Origin: Chinchilla lanigera
Taxonomy: Eukaryota; Chordata; Mammalia; Rodentia; Chinchillidae
Direction: 5' to 3'
Assembly: GCF_000276665.1 (NCBI RefSeq)
Contig: NW_004955427.1
Location: forward strand, 879,843 to 943,842
DNA: 64,000 nucleotides
Shown here: positions 23,460 through 35,873 of the stretch, piece by piece
Numbering within the stretch: position 1 is the stretch's first letter
Layout: each line of letters opens with the position of its first letter
Translations under genes and position numbers: made by a program
The notes under the pieces: generated by a model
What the model was told of the DNA's origin: nothing
The model's input: only the letters and a program-made list of their open reading frames with translations
Databases searched by the model: none

Positions 23460-24590
23460 TTATTGATATTGTCTGATTTCCACACAAAAGGAGAGACTGC
23501 AATTTACACCATTCCTCCTAAGATTATCACAGTTGCAAGTATAAGTAGATTTTATTTGATAAATATGCTTTTAAAACTTTGTTTTATTTTTTCATTATAA
23601 AGTTCAATACAACTTTGGTTCATTATTAAAATTCTGGGGTTTTTTTTTTAAGTAAATTTACTTTAAGAAGCTTTTAGACCAACACAGTTATAAAGTTTAT
23701 GAGGCCGAGGTCACAAATGTCCTTTCATTACAGTCTCTCATTTACCTGTTTGAAAGTGGAGGCCTCGTAGGCATGTGCTCTCTACTGTTATTTACAAGCA
23801 GAAAGGCTGCCTTCACTCATCTGTCCCCTTCTGGTTTTTGTCAGGACAGCTGTGATATTTTGTTATTTAAGTCCTGGGTTCAAGTGACACTCCCATAACT
23901 TCTTTAGTTGGGTTGACTCCGCTGATGAAAATATGCTTCAGGTTACGAAGCATATTCTATAGTTCCCAGGGCAGCAATTGTTGAGGCTTCATACGAGTCC
24001 AATCAAACGAAGAAGAGTGAGCTCTAAGGATGAAACAGAGTGCTGAGAGGGGATATTCACTCATTGCAAAAGCCATTCATCTCACGTATGTTTATGGAGC
24101 AAATGTATATCCATGACGACAAAGAGGAGAATAAAAGTTAAGGTCCAGGAAGATGCCCTGGCAGGGTTCCCGATTCAGTTAGGTATCCTGTGCTTTTAAA
24201 ACTACCATCTAAGAGTCCTCAGAGCTACTTTTTCTGAAAAGGCATTGTCTTTCAACCAGGAGTTTGAAGCAAAATGTGTAACAGACTGAAATATCCTTTC
24301 TGCATCTGAAAACTTCAAACCTTTCCACACCAAGGGATTTATGACTATTTGTGATATATTCAATCGTTTCCCCTGCATTTTTTCCTGGCATTATGTTGAA
24401 AGGGTGATTTAAACATTAAGATTTATGTGCCATTTATAGTAAAGGCAGTCAGTTTGTTCTCAAGAGGTGTGATCTGGCTGCCATCTGGCTAAAGTAATGA
24501 CTTATTTCCTGTTAGTGATAAGGCAGAAAGAAAAAGAAAAAGTGAAAAGAGCCAGAGAGCTATATTCCTGAATAAATTCTAAGCAATAGA
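23460..24590. other. Unassigned DNA
   Basis: AT-rich with T-runs near 23640. No gene or repeat call is defensible. The 60-codon minus frame at 24209-24391 has no features. Confidence 0.4.
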
Positions 24591-24604
24591 TGTGAAAGTA
24601 AAGA

Positions 24605-24815
24605 TTTTAGAAAGCATTGGTTTGGTGTTAGACAGATTTGAGTTCAAGTCCTGAATCTACTTACCAGTTTGGGACCATTCTGAGCTTTAATTTCTTCACT
24701 GGTAAAATGGAAACAGTAATAGGGTTAGTGTAAAAAAAAAAAATGAGGTAATACATAGATAGTGGTAAGCACGAAATATGGCAGACTAGTCAATAAAATT
24801 ATAGGTTCTTACTGT
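24605..24815 (+). repeat. MIR SINE
   Basis: Sense MIR in full order: 'tggtgttagacagatttgag', 'ttcaagtcctgaatctactt', 'accagtttgggaccattctg', 'cttcactggtaaaatggaaa', 'atgaggtaatacatagatag', 'ataaaattataggttctta'. A 12-bp A-run interrupts it at 24732. Confidence 0.72.
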
Positions 24816-24999
24816 CACCCTTAAAATATTTTATAAGAAATAAGTGAAAGCTGATATTTTAAATTGCCTAACCACTAAATTATTCTTGCTCAACATGTGG
24901 TATTAGAAAAATTTGCATCAACATCTCAGGGTTTAATGTTTAAAATATTCATTTCCAGCTCCTATCCAGATTTTTTCATTTTCTGAGTTCATTTCTCCT

Positions 25000-25640
25000 T
25001 GAAAGAATCAACAACTATTTCTGAACACTCGGTATAGGCCGGTCACTCCTGTCTTTGGGAGCACAATGAGTAAGACAGACACGCTCCCTGCTCTTGTAAA
25101 ACGTACATTCCAGGGTGTGTTAGTCAGCTCTCCCCTTGCTGGGCCTTAACACCCAACATCCACAACTTGAAGGAACGGAAGCTCAATTTAACTCAGTTTC
25201 GGAAGATTCAATGCATGGTTGTTTGCCCCTACGGCAAGGCTATCGCAGCAGAAAGGCGTGCTGGGACAAAGCGACTTCGTTTGCGGGAGGTGGGGAGCAT
25301 GGCAGGGGAGCAGCGTCAGAGATACAGGGACAAGGAGCCTGACATAGTACAAAAGGTCGCTCCTCCATGAGCCATCCAGACACACGAAGCGTCTTCCACT
25401 GATCTGCCGGGTGGTGCCCAGAACAAGCATGTTGGCACAATCAGTGTTGACCATCACACAGAAATACATTACTTACAAAACTAAATAAACAACATGGTTA
25501 ACAGACATGTGCCAAAGCTAATAGACTCGTGATATGTAACATGACTTGGGAAGACCAGCTGAAATAGGGTGATCTGGTGACATTCTTGCAGCAGGATGAT
25601 GTGTGAGCTCAAACTTGGAGGAGGAAACTGAGACTACCAA
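25000..25640 (-). repeat. L2 LINE 3' end, antisense, split by a MaLR LTR
   Basis: Left part (25000-25115): 'gaatcaacaactatttctga', 'agcacaatgagtaagacaga', 'cttgtaaaacgtacattcca'. Right part (from 25459): 'aaataaacaacatggttaac', then 'tagggtgatctggtgacatt' and 'gtgagctcaaacttggagga', which continue the same antisense L2 consensus. The two parts are collinear, so the LTR at 25116-25458 inserted into an existing L2. Confidence 0.65.
25116..25458 (-). mobile_element. MaLR-type solo LTR inside L2
   Basis: The left edge is tgtgttagtcagctc (reverse of the MaLR 3' end), then 'cacaacttgaaggaacggaa'. The right edge 'gttgaccatcaca' is the reverse of the degraded TGTTATGG start. The 5-base flanks (caggg left, cagaa right) agree at three positions, as expected for a decayed ERVL TSD. 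CpG-rich compared with its host. The overlapping frames at 25136-25469 come from this LTR, not from a gene. Confidence 0.6.
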
Positions 25641-25644
25641 TTTC

Positions 25645-26490
25645 TTCCTTCAAGGAGGAAGAATAAAACCCAATAGCTTAGAGTCCTGAAAGACTTGGCG
25701 GGTTGGCAAAGGAGAGAAATGTAACTGGAATACAGGGAGAAGGAAGAATGGTATGAAATTACACTGCAAATGTTGGAGAAGAAAGAAATCAAGTCCCCCG
25801 CCAACCACGTACTTCTCAATGTATTTGCTTCCTATTATGCATTCATCCTTCTAGAAATAACTTTTCCAAGATTATGTCCCTGGGAAAAGAAATCATCCTA
25901 CAGTAGATTAGTGGGATAAAACTACAGTCCCAATTACATTGCTGCTTCTAATTGCAATTAATTCCCTCATCTTTCTCCTCCACTGTCTCTTCCAGATCAC
26001 CCTCTAGGTCCTAGCTAGCATTTCTCCTAGTCCAAGTACCTTGTCTGGTGGAGTTACCCACTCACTGATGAGGAATTAAACCTCCAGTCACATGGCATTC
26101 GTGACTACTGGACCTTGCCATTGCGATCAGCGTCAAACAGGGCTGCAGGGGCACACCATACCTTATATAGCTTCGGGTTGTTGCCAACCATGTGCTTCAA
26201 CATTCCCATTGTGTAGCAGCCACCCTATTTCCTTCTAGTGTTCCGGGTCAGTGACACTTGTCCGATAGGAAGCCCAGATTCACTGGATAACAACTACCCC
26301 TAGAACTTAACAGGATTTAGACTATATCCCCTCATATAAGCATTATTTTTCTGGGAATGAGAACCTCAAGTCTCTGAAAGCAAAAAACTCCTGGACTCAA
26401 AAGTACATATGTGGATCATTGAGAGTGACAGTATATGGAACCATTTCCACACTTTGGTTCAAGAACGAAGATATTCCACATGTTGGGGAC
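25645..26490. other. Unassigned DNA
   Basis: No repeat or gene recognised. The section 26030-26340 has moderate G+C and no open frame. Confidence 0.35.
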
Positions 26491-26524
26491 ACAGTGCTAT
26501 GTGATAATCATTGATTCCAGTCCA

Positions 26525-26715
26525 AGTGTCAGCGCATTTCTTTCTACTGAAAGGCCAGGTAGTATTTTAGGCTTTGCAGTTCTTATGGCCTCACAACCAC
26601 TCAACTCTGCTATTTTAGAGTGAAAGCAATTATAGACAACCTGTAAATGCAAAAGTATGACTGTGCTCTAATAAAAACATTATTTACCACAAAAGTATCA
26701 GGCTGGACATGGTCC
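26525..26715. repeat. hAT-like (MER) DNA transposon fragment
   Basis: It has a run found in a common mammalian nonautonomous hAT family: 'tactgaaaggccaggtagta', 'ttttaggctttgcagttctt', 'cactcaactctgctatttta', 'gtgaaagcaattatagacaa', 'ctctaataaaaacattattt', then 'aggctgga'. I recall the family by sequence, not by exact name. It gives the 62-codon frame at 26435-26623. Confidence 0.55.
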
Positions 26716-26719
26716 TTGG

Positions 26720-29700
26720 ACTGTAGTTTTTGGATGCTAACTTAGAATGTAGAGTGAATCTTGGGAGACAGCATTCTAGTCTCACAGGACAACATACCTT
26801 AGTTGTTGTCAGCTTAATATTGTGTGGGGTGTCTGGTTATCTACTCAAAGGACTTGCTGTCTTATAGCCCTCAGATTCGGGTATTGACAGAGGCAGTGTC
26901 AGGAGGCAGGAAAGGAAGTGTGCCTTCTGTAGAAGCCACCCTGTGGAACCAGTTTACTCTCACTTAGTGACTCTTCTGCTATATTGGTGGTTTGTTACTT
27001 TTCCTTGCTGGAGGTTGGCTTTTAAAAGTGGAAATAGATAGACAAGTTTTGATAAGTGGAGACAGAAATATTTGGCTGAGATATATTCTCTATTTTTGCT
27101 GTCTCAGGTACTACTACCTTCATTAGATATTGTCCCATCACTGAGCTGGTGGATGAAAATGCCATCTGTCATCAGCTGGTCTATAGCTCAACCTGATGTT
27201 TCACATCATCGCAGAATGTGTAGGAACATAGTCTCAGCTGGGACTCATGGCAGAAGTTGTAGAGATGTTTGCATTGTAGCCTAGACTCCCTGTAGAGCTC
27301 TTTCTCTGCTTTGACTCTCACCAGAAGTAGGTAGATTTTACATCTTCTCAAGTCCAAGAAATTTCCTCAAGTGTACCTGTAATATCTTGCTCCCAAGAAC
27401 CTAAGGAAAACGTTTAGTCATGGTGCCACTTTACTAAATGTGGGAAGGATAGTAGAAATAGTGGAAGGGATACACATACACACCCCGGACCACTATGAAA
27501 TTCACTAATTTGGCAGTCCCTGCTGAACTGTGCCAGGCTTATCTCCCACCTCCAGAGTATACAAGACTTATCAAGGGGCACATAGGTTTTATCAAAGCCT
27601 TGAAGATACTTGTCATTATTTGCTCATTTGTTAAAATCAGCATGAGACATCAGTATAGTAGGATGATATGATGTACCTCAGAAGATTCAGATGGTGAAGC
27701 TCCTTTGGAATTATATTATGAGAGGGGGCTGCACATATAACGTAACCTGAGTAAAGATCATAGATTATGTTTCATGTGAATATTAACTCGTTTTAATTCT
27801 CTGCTTTGACAGAGATGGAAAATAACACATTTGCCATATCAGTGGTTGCAATCACATACCTGAGACTATGTTAACCTGCTTGAGCAATAATACTACCCTT
27901 GACACTGCAGCTGGGACTACTATTTTGTTGAGTTTTCAGCAATATAGTGTCATCCAGCAGAACCCAAAAAGTGTCAGATGGAAAGACTGGTAAATTAGAC
28001 AAGATGAAACATCTCTGTTTCTTTTCAGTCTTCATCTCTGCTCTTCCTTCCGGAATGCAGTACTGTTTTCCACTTATCATCTTGACTAGAAACGGGGTGA
28101 GCAGTTTTGAAGGCTTCCACCGAACCTTCCTGACTGTGATGTACCAACTCCACAGGGCAGGAAAGCAGCATGGGGTTGTACAAGTTACAGATTACACGCT
28201 TGAGAGCCATCCCTGGCCCGGAGCACTATTTTTTACCTGACCCTCACAATCCCTACTCTAACAAGAGTTCATAGCAAATTCTTCATATCCATGGTTATAA
28301 ATATCACCGCAGACCCTACATTCAAGAGTCCTTGAAACATCTATGTAGTTGCCTTTCTCCAATGTACACGTTCATGGATAAGTATCTCTAGGTTCCTTTG
28401 GGAGAAAAACTTGGACAACTAATGCAAATACATTTACCATGGAGTTGAAAAATCCTTCCTGTTGTGGACCTGACCTCTCCTACAGTTTCCAGGACATGCG
28501 GTCTTGCAACTGGGCGAGAGATTGTCATATTTCATACGGTCGAGTCTCCCCAGCTTCCTAATCTTTCATTTTCTATGTATAAATTAAGCAATAGCTGGTT
28601 GTTCACCCATTTCTCATTCTTCCTAGGAATACTGTGCTCTATTAATCATGTCATTACTCTCTTCAAGTCAGACCCTCAGTCCTTCCTTTTGTTATAGTAA
28701 GTGCACACAGGTTGTCCATTATGGTGAAGAGTCTAACCCCTTTCAGCTCCATTTCCAGTTTTGTAGCAGCATCTTCCACTGCTGTTTCTGGACTACAAGA
28801 GAAAGCCATTGAGCTTCTCAATAATATTAATATTACTATCTCTTTGACCAGTGTAACCTTTGTTGTGTTGGTGGAAAGTGTCTTTCTAGCCCTCCCAGGT
28901 AGAGTTTCCAGACATATGTAGCATAGCTCTGCTAACATGTTTCTCTCTGCTTATTGATCGCTCTCTCAGCTGCTTGTCACAGTGGTTTTAATGCTTTTCT
29001 TCGTTGAGGGCAGAGCTTTGCTTTCTCCAAGCTTCCAAGGAGTACTTTAGTAGTATGTTAACACTTTCTCCTAGAGTCTTGCCAAGAAGTTAAATACTTT
29101 GTCTCAGGAGAGCAGCAAAAATCTCCCACTTATCCAACGTCATCATCTTCATGTTCCATTGATTCAGCACCTCAGGAACAAATCTCATAAAAGATTTCAT
29201 GTCTTCTGCTCATATACAATGACCAGGTCTTACTGATCCTCTAGTACATAGGCACTTTTCTTCTTTAGCAGACCTAGCACTTCCCTGGTAAGGTTATATT
29301 ATAAATTAACCCTAGATATTTTCTTGCAAATCAGAAGGAAGAACTAACCTTTAAAACAGACATGTGGGCCACTTCTACAGGCTCAGCGGGATCAGAAGAT
29401 TTAGGTATGTGGGATTTTTTGATGAACTGACCCAGACGGCCATCTCTGCAACCGAAGTTCCATGTTGTCCTAAGAGGTTTCTAATTTTGACATATTCAGT
29501 TTGCTACAGCTGAGAAGTCAGATTTCTCTGGAAGCCACCACACCGAGAAAGTTCTTTTCTTTTTTTCCAGCTGCAAGAATTGAGACTGTTTTGAGTTCCT
29601 GAGGCTTTTTGGCTTTCAGAGCTTACATTTAATTATCAATTAGTCTCAGCATTGTAATATCTTATTTTAAATGGCCCAGTAGTATTAAGCTAAGGCTGAT
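26720..29700. other. Long unassigned tract; possible decayed coding or ERV-internal relic
   Basis: Three kilobases without a recognised SINE or LINE. On the minus strand one open stretch lies at 28663-28938 (91 codons) and another, without stops for about 39 codons, at about 29345-29462. They are in different frames and separated by many stops. This could be an ancient endogenous retrovirus interior, a processed pseudogene or chance. I do not recognise the peptides. Confidence 0.25.
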
Positions 29701-29711
29701 GATTCAATAGT

Positions 29712-29805
29712 CTTTTTTTTTTTTTTTTGGTAACAGGAATCGAACTCATGACCTCAGGCTTGCCAAGCAAGTACTTATGCTGCTGAGCTATATCCCCGGC
29801 CCCTT
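29712..29805 (-). mobile_element. ID-type SINE with perfect TSD
   Basis: Antisense ID with a T16 tail, 'ggtaacaggaatcgaactca', 'tgacctcaggcttgccaagc' and 'gctgagctatatccccggcc'. The 10-bp repeat attcaatagt flanks it at 29702-29711 and 29806-29815. The long pure T tail suggests a younger insertion. Confidence 0.93.
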
Positions 29806-29815
29806 ATTCAATAGT

Positions 29816-30470
29816 ATTTAAATTACTATTTCTCCAGAATCTTTTAAATACTTAAGGTACTCTTATGATGGTGCATTTTCTTTCAGCAAACTTCATCCTG
29901 GCTCGGTATTAGTAAAAGTTCTAATAATCCACAATCACAACATGCTGGGGCCGTGAGTATTTTACTCACCAACAGTGATGGGGTCCTCCTCATTATCAGT
30001 TGGCCCAGGGGAGATCCAACTGCAGACTCTTACTCTATAGTCTATGTCATAGGACCTCTATTGATGTCATCTCACACAGGACAGGTTCTCTGTGAGATGA
30101 ATTCTGTGAGAAATTTTGGAAGAGAATGTTCCTGGGAACAACCATGGGGGAAGGCAAAGCACTCAGCATTTGACAAAGGGATAAGCTGAACTGCAGTGCA
30201 GTCCAACATCCAGTTCAGGTAGCTTTAGGACTGGGAGGGATCTTCCAAAGTACTTCCTAATAAGGATAATGACGGCAGGTCTCTGTACCTTCATCATTAT
30301 CAGTCATTGGATACAGACTGCCCCAGGGAAGGAAGTAGAAACTCCCATGAGCTCACTTCCTTTAATCAAGGCCAAGAGCTATTTGCAGCCAACTCTACAA
30401 CTTGGAATAATAAGTGCTGTGAAGACGCACTACATACAATTTGCATTAAAAGTGTGCGTGAGTCTTCTGT
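29816..30470. other. Unassigned DNA with local internal similarity
   Basis: A 'cattatcagt' motif precedes a GGCCCAGGGG/GCCCCAGGGA segment at about 29990 and again at about 30295, which hints at an old duplication or two parts of one LTR. No coding evidence. Confidence 0.3.
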
Positions 30471-30477
30471 GGCAGAG

Positions 30478-30840
30478 TGCTGTGGTTTTTATCTAGATGG
30501 CCCCTGAAGTCTCACGGCAGGACCTTCAAGAGGTGATTTGATTATGACAGCATTGTATCTACTTGCTGTTACAGGCGGAGCTTGGTCACAAGAGGTGGGC
30601 ATTGTGGTGTGAGCCAGAGGTTAATCTCCCTTCCTGGACCCTCCTGGATGCTCTCTGCTTCCTGTACTCCATGACTCCAGCACCTTCCGCCTGCTATGCC
30701 CCTCTGCCATGCTGTGCTGCCTCAGTGCCATAGACTACTGACTGAAACTTCTACAAACGCTGGGCCAAAATTAACATCTTCCCCTTTAAATTGCAGGCCT
30801 TGGGTATTGTACCTCACTTACCAGGAAAGTGACTTAGGCA
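30478..30840 (+). mobile_element. MaLR-type LTR, sense
   Basis: It starts 'tgctgtggtttttatctaga' (degraded TGTTATGGTTTG start), then 'cccctgaagtctcacggcag', 'gactactgactgaaacttct' and 'gggtattgtacctcactta', and ends 'aaagtgacttaggca'. The layout matches the copy at 35874-36303. The 5-base flanks (cagag, aggtc) do not match, so the ends or TSD have decayed. Confidence 0.55.
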
Positions 30841-30844
30841 AGGT

Positions 30845-32255
30845 CATGGATCTGATAAGAAGGTTGTGGACCGAACACCATAATGTTTACTATATAATAA
30901 TTCAATCTACTTTTTGGTGACTATAAACCACTAGAAATATTTCAGTACCATCCCGGTGGCAAAGACACTTCAAGACAGGTCAGTTCTTGTGTGTATGGTC
31001 AAGCAGAAAGACATACAAAGTAAATGAGATCTGTTCAAGTGCCCATGAGTTTTACATTACTGCAGCTGCCTTCAGTGTAATTAATTATTGTCTCCAAAGA
31101 TTCAAGACAATTACTCACTTATTTCTTCCCAAGACAATTTCTTCCAATTTTACAAGTGAGGAAGGAATGCCATAACAGTTAGAGTAGAATGAGTTGATAT
31201 ACTTCCAGTAAAGTCAGTCCTACAATTGAACTTCTTACGAAACTGGTCTTCCTCTGGGTGAATGGCCAACAGCGTCAAAGCCCTCTCATACCCTTTCCAC
31301 TTTGATTTTTTTGAGCCTGCACACATAAAAATGTTCAAGACAGAAATTTCTGTTAACATTTTGTTACCAAGGAATCGTCCAGTTATTTAAAGGCTTGTTA
31401 AACAGCTGTGTGTCTTTGAGAAAAACTGTAAGATATGGGATGTTGTAATATCAGCAACTCCCAGGAGTAATGTATGCAATTTCCTTCATTATCATTTAAT
31501 GTGTGGAATGGAACTTTTATGAATATTTTTACTCTTCATATTTTGAAATTGGTAAGAACTCTAAAAATGGGTAATGACTGATGCATTAACTTCTTAGAAC
31601 TAAAGAATTAGCAAGGTTCAGAGGCAACTTCTTAGTGCAGTTTCAATATTTGAATGCAGTTAAGTTTAGATCTAAATCCCTGGAGTCTTCAAGAGAACCC
31701 TGATACCTAGAAGCACCATGTTCTACTCTTCTGTATTTCTCATGATACTTGTATGGCAACTTTACTTTGGAAGAAGAAAGAATCACACATTACTATCCAT
31801 CATTAAATAATGAAAGCTGGTCACAAAATTGAACTGAGAACTATAAATTTTAGCTATCAGCATGTTTAAATCCTCCCAGAATGCTACATTTGAGAATTTA
31901 ACTTAAATGTTGTTTAAGTAAACCCATTAATACAGACCATATATAAGTAAGTAAGTAAGTAAATCCATGTTGAGTTGCTTATAAATAATGATGAGCTTGG
32001 GGAGGCTGGTTTTATATAGAAGCATCCTTCCCATGATGAGTGGACTGTGTGTGGGAAGATAAAAATACGTTACAGCCGGAAAGCTGGTGAGCTGACTTGT
32101 ACCAGTGCTCCAGACTTTTCTTCTTGATTTCACACTTCTAGGAAACATTTCTACACAGAAGCCTCAGCTTTTTCTGAATTCAGAGCAAACTGAGGATGGA
32201 ACTTCCAGGCTTATATCTATGCAGAAGAGGGACTGAGTACTTCCCAGACTCTAGG
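30845..32255. other. Unassigned DNA
   Basis: No repeat or gene recognised except an (AAGT)4 run at about 31945-31964. Small frames at 30987-31175 and 31150-31359 overlap and have no features. Confidence 0.4.
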
Positions 32256-32259
32256 ACTA

Positions 32260-32450
32260 TGTCCTTCATCATGCAAGATGTGTCACACTTATTAAAATCT
32301 TGTGAAGGTCATGTTATTATCCCATTTCACAGAGGAAGATTCTGAGACACATATATATTAAATGTCTTGCTCCAAGTCACATAGCTAATGAGAATAGGGA
32401 CATAATTGAAACCTGGGCAGTTTGCTTGGAGAATCTGTGACTTTAGTTAC
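32260..32450 (-). repeat. MIR SINE
   Basis: Antisense MIR: 'catgttattatcccatttca', 'cagaggaagattctgagaca', 'tcttgctccaagtcacatag', 'ctaatgagaatagggacata' and 'acctgggcagtttgcttgga'. The core is well preserved. Confidence 0.75.
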
Positions 32451-32739
32451 TTGTAAATGTTGACTTATGCTCATATTATTTATTAACAATAGTCATAAAA
32501 CCAGGAAAAGGAAAGTGGAGGAAAATCAGGAATGAAAAATATATAAATCATACAAATTCAGATGATTACCCAATTTGATCCTGGTCTGTTTCTCATTCAA
32601 GCATCTGTATTTGATTTATAAATCTTCACAAGAATCATGACTCTCAATGGATCAACAAATATTTCAAAGAACTAAAGGATAATTTTACTTTTAGTAGTTG
32701 TAGTAGTCATAATTGTCCAGGGATAGATCGATATATAAG

Positions 32740-33140
32740 GAGAAAATTGTTATAGGAATTGGCTCATGTGATTGTAGTACCTGAGAAGTTCCACAGTCAG
32801 TTATCTACAACCTCGAAAGCCAGGAGAGCTGGTGGTGTAATTCAGTCAAAGTCCAATGGCCTGAAGACCAGCGATGGGGATGGCCAAGGGCAAGAGAACA
32901 TGGATGTTCTACTTCAGATTTCCACCCCTGCATGTTTGCCTCTGTTGGGGCCCTCAGCCCTTTCAGGGATATCCACCCACATTTGTGAGAGCTGTCTGCT
33001 TTATTTAGTCTATTAATCCATATGAAAATCTCTTCCAGAAAGACTCTCACAGAAGCACCCAGAAATGACTGTTTTACCAGTATCTGGGCATCTCTTAGCC
33101 ACGTCAACTTGACATATACATTAGCCATCATGGTGGTGTT
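32740..33140 (-). repeat. Ancient LTR-like repeat, antisense (family not resolved)
   Basis: The sense text has the layout of an antisense mammalian LTR: 'ggaattggctcatgtgattg', 'gccaggagagctggtggtgt', 'gtctgctttatttagtctat', 'gaaagactctcacagaagca', 'tatctgggcatctcttagcc' and 'gtcaacttgacatatacatt'. It accounts for the frames at 32759-33016 and 32805-33131. I recognise the pattern but cannot name the family. Confidence 0.5.
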
Positions 33141-33625
33141 GAAAATGTTGTTACCCAGACCGCTCCTTTCAGTGTCCTCAGTTATCCCAGTGGTATATTT
33201 GTTTATTCAGCTAACTAATCTCCACTTTAACTACACATGCATATTGATCGTGTGTAATTCATTTCTACTTGCTTTACTTTTTTAATGGAAGTGTAAACTA
33301 AATTATATCTCATCTTCTTTCTGACTTTGAAAACAATATATTGTCAAAGGCCATGCTATATAATTTTGGGGTAAAATTATTTCATTAGGGTTTGTTTGAG
33401 ACCTAGTATCTTGCCATGTGAGCCAATTATGGTATGCAGAAATGTAACTCCATATGCCTCCGGTAGCAGTTGAGACCTCAAGGGTCCTACACTGCTGTGA
33501 TCCTCCAGGGCAAGATTACATCAACTGAAGACATCCTGGTTCCTTGGAAACACAGAAGTAATAAAAAAAAGGTTTCACTTGGGGAAAAAGACAAACTTCT
33601 TATTAACCTGCCATCTCTCCACACT
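33141..33625. other. Unassigned DNA
   Basis: No repeat or gene recognised. The plus frame at 33022-33285 mostly overlaps the preceding LTR-like repeat. Confidence 0.35.
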
Positions 33626-33627
33626 GT

Positions 33628-33751
33628 CCTCATCAACCTAAGATCCTCATTAGTTTAAGATTACCGCTCCCCTCTGAGTCACCCAACGTGATCCTCATCA
33701 ACATAAGATCCTTCTTAGCATAAGACCACTGTCACCTTCTGAGCCATCCCA
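33628..33751. repeat. Tandem duplication, 65-bp unit
   Basis: Two adjacent copies start 'cctcatcaac.taagatcct' at 33628 and 33693 and end with 'gagtcaccca' and 'gagccatccc'. They are about 80 percent alike, so the duplication is not recent. A 'tattaacctgccatctc' stretch just before may be a third, worn copy. Confidence 0.8.
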
Positions 33752-33754
33752 TAA

Positions 33755-34635
33755 TCCCCTCACCATATTCTCAGTGTGAATGTGATCAGTAAAATACTGA
33801 GGTTGTGGAAGCTTCGTGGTCTTTCATTCCCTGTGAAAAACTGGACACCCCAGACCCCCACTGCACTGCTATTTGTGTATTGCTCTTTCTTTTCAATGTG
33901 TTCCATAACATCTTACAGGAAACTGGAGACTCACTGTCAGGTCCCCGGTAACATGCAGCTAGTGTGTACAGTATAATAAATAGTTCTATTCCACTAAGGA
34001 TGAAATTTATTATACCTTTACTGAACAAAGTTGCTAGTAACATGTTCACAGATTTTCTCCCCTTTGGTTCTCTCTCCTTTTTCTCCTTCTCCTTCTGCTA
34101 CTCCCTCTGGTTTTTCTGTCCCCATACAGTTGAAGTACAAGCTATCTATCTGGAGTTCCACTGTGCCTGGTATCACCACATATTTGTCCAGAAAAGTTAG
34201 TATTCCTCAGAAGCAAATTTCAACAGATAGTTAAATAATATCATACCATATAGATACAGTTTAACAGAATTTTGGACATTTTTATTCAAAAAATAAAACT
34301 TAAACAGACTTTACTATATATTTTCCTAATCAAGTCTCTGAGATACTTGAGGCACTCTCTTCAAGGAGCTCTGATAACCCCTCTCAATCTCCTCCAATCT
34401 ATTCTCCGTATTGTAGGCAACTCAATCTGCAAAACTATAGACTGAAAAACTAAAATGGGAACGCTCTTGGAACAGTGACCATAGATTTTGTTAGGATTTG
34501 CAAGTCCCTGGGTGATCTTGCTGCTTCCCAAATCTCCAGTCGCATCCTAAATACTCCCTTCAATTCCCTGAGATCTAACAATGTAATCTTTGCTGAGTCT
34601 TTTCTCTCTTTCCGGAATTCAACTTTTTCTCCTAA
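33755..34635. other. Unassigned DNA with a CT-rich run
   Basis: A pyrimidine-rich run (TCTCC/CTTCTC) lies at about 34055-34115. The frames around 33776-34234 overlap each other on both strands. No family is recognised. Confidence 0.4.
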
Positions 34636-34639
34636 GTCT

Positions 34640-34925
34640 TAACCCTTCCTGAAATTTCAGGTCAACTATCACTTTTGAAAGGAAAACTCATCTGAAGCCC
34701 AGAATTTTAATCCTTATTTTACTCCTTACGACATTGCGAACAGTATGTTCATGGAATAATCACATTTTATACTTATTTTTGTGAACTTGCTTAATATTTA
34801 CCTTCTTCTCTATGCAATAAGCTCCATCAGGTCAGCAACTTAGACAATTTTCCACTGCATTGCTAGTGCCTTGTGGCAGATGGTACATAAAAGTCATATG
34901 CAAATTTTTACAGAATATATAAGCA
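34640..34925 (+). repeat. L2 LINE 3' end
   Basis: Sense L2: 'ggtcaactatcacttttgaa', 'ctcatctgaagcccagaatt', 'tactccttacgacattgcga', 'gcaataagctccatcaggtc', 'ccactgcattgctagtgcct', 'ggtacataaaagtcatatgc'. The order matches the antisense copies elsewhere in the window, read the other way. Confidence 0.6.
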
Positions 34926-34929
34926 TTTC

Positions 34930-35868
34930 TAGAATCAAAAAGATGAAGTTTTCAAGCATAATCACAACATGTTGACAAAGTGTTTTCATAATTTTGTCAA
35001 AATTTATCTTTCTTCAAAATGTAGTGAAACATCTACGCCACTGTAATCTTTATAAAATTAAACACTATCTTTTGTAAGAAAATTTTAACTATTTGACAGA
35101 CATGAAATGTTATAGATCTGCTCTCTTATTTACATTCATTTCATGGAAATACTCTTCTCGAATCCATCTTCATCACTGGTAGTTTTTCTCTGAACATATA
35201 GACAGTAATTGTTCGTGCTTCTACTTTGGTGCTCCTGTGTTTCTCACTGATTCAAGGGCTCTTAATATTCTGAAAGTTTTAGCCATGTGCCTACGCACTG
35301 AAAATATTCTCAACTTAGCCAATATTTGCTCTTAAAATATCTTTACAATCATTTTGATGTTTATAAATATTAAATTTTGTGTAGTAAGACTTACCAATAA
35401 TTCCATAATAATTTCTTAATATTCTTATGCTCAAAAATACATTTCTAACACTACGAGCAGTTTTAATGGCTCTATTTTCCTAGCTTTATACAATTTTATT
35501 CTTTATCATATTTTCTTATTACTACTCTTGAAATTTCAATAAATTGAACATGTTTAATCGTAACCCTGGGCTCATGAAACACTGCCATCTTTGGTTCACA
35601 TACAGCTCAGCTGTATTCATTCCTTCATTCACTGTTAATTAATGGAGTGAATACTTTGCCCCATTACCCATTAAGAAATCTTCATAAAATCTTCATTGTT
35701 ATGAATTATATATTTATATTTTCTTGTTTTGTGAAAATAATTTTGATTATACATTTGTTTTGTGAAAATAATTGATTATACATCCAGAAGTATATGTATA
35801 TTTGCATAGAAAATCAATATATGTATACAAAAACATATGTACAGATAAACTATGTGTATTTATATATA
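34930..35868. other. AT-rich unassigned DNA with a short tandem duplication
   Basis: About 30 bp (tttgttttgtgaaaataatt followed by a gattataca end) occurs twice in succession at 35724-35783. The rest could include very old L1 sequence, but I cannot support a call. Confidence 0.4.
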
Positions 35869-35873
35869 CATGC

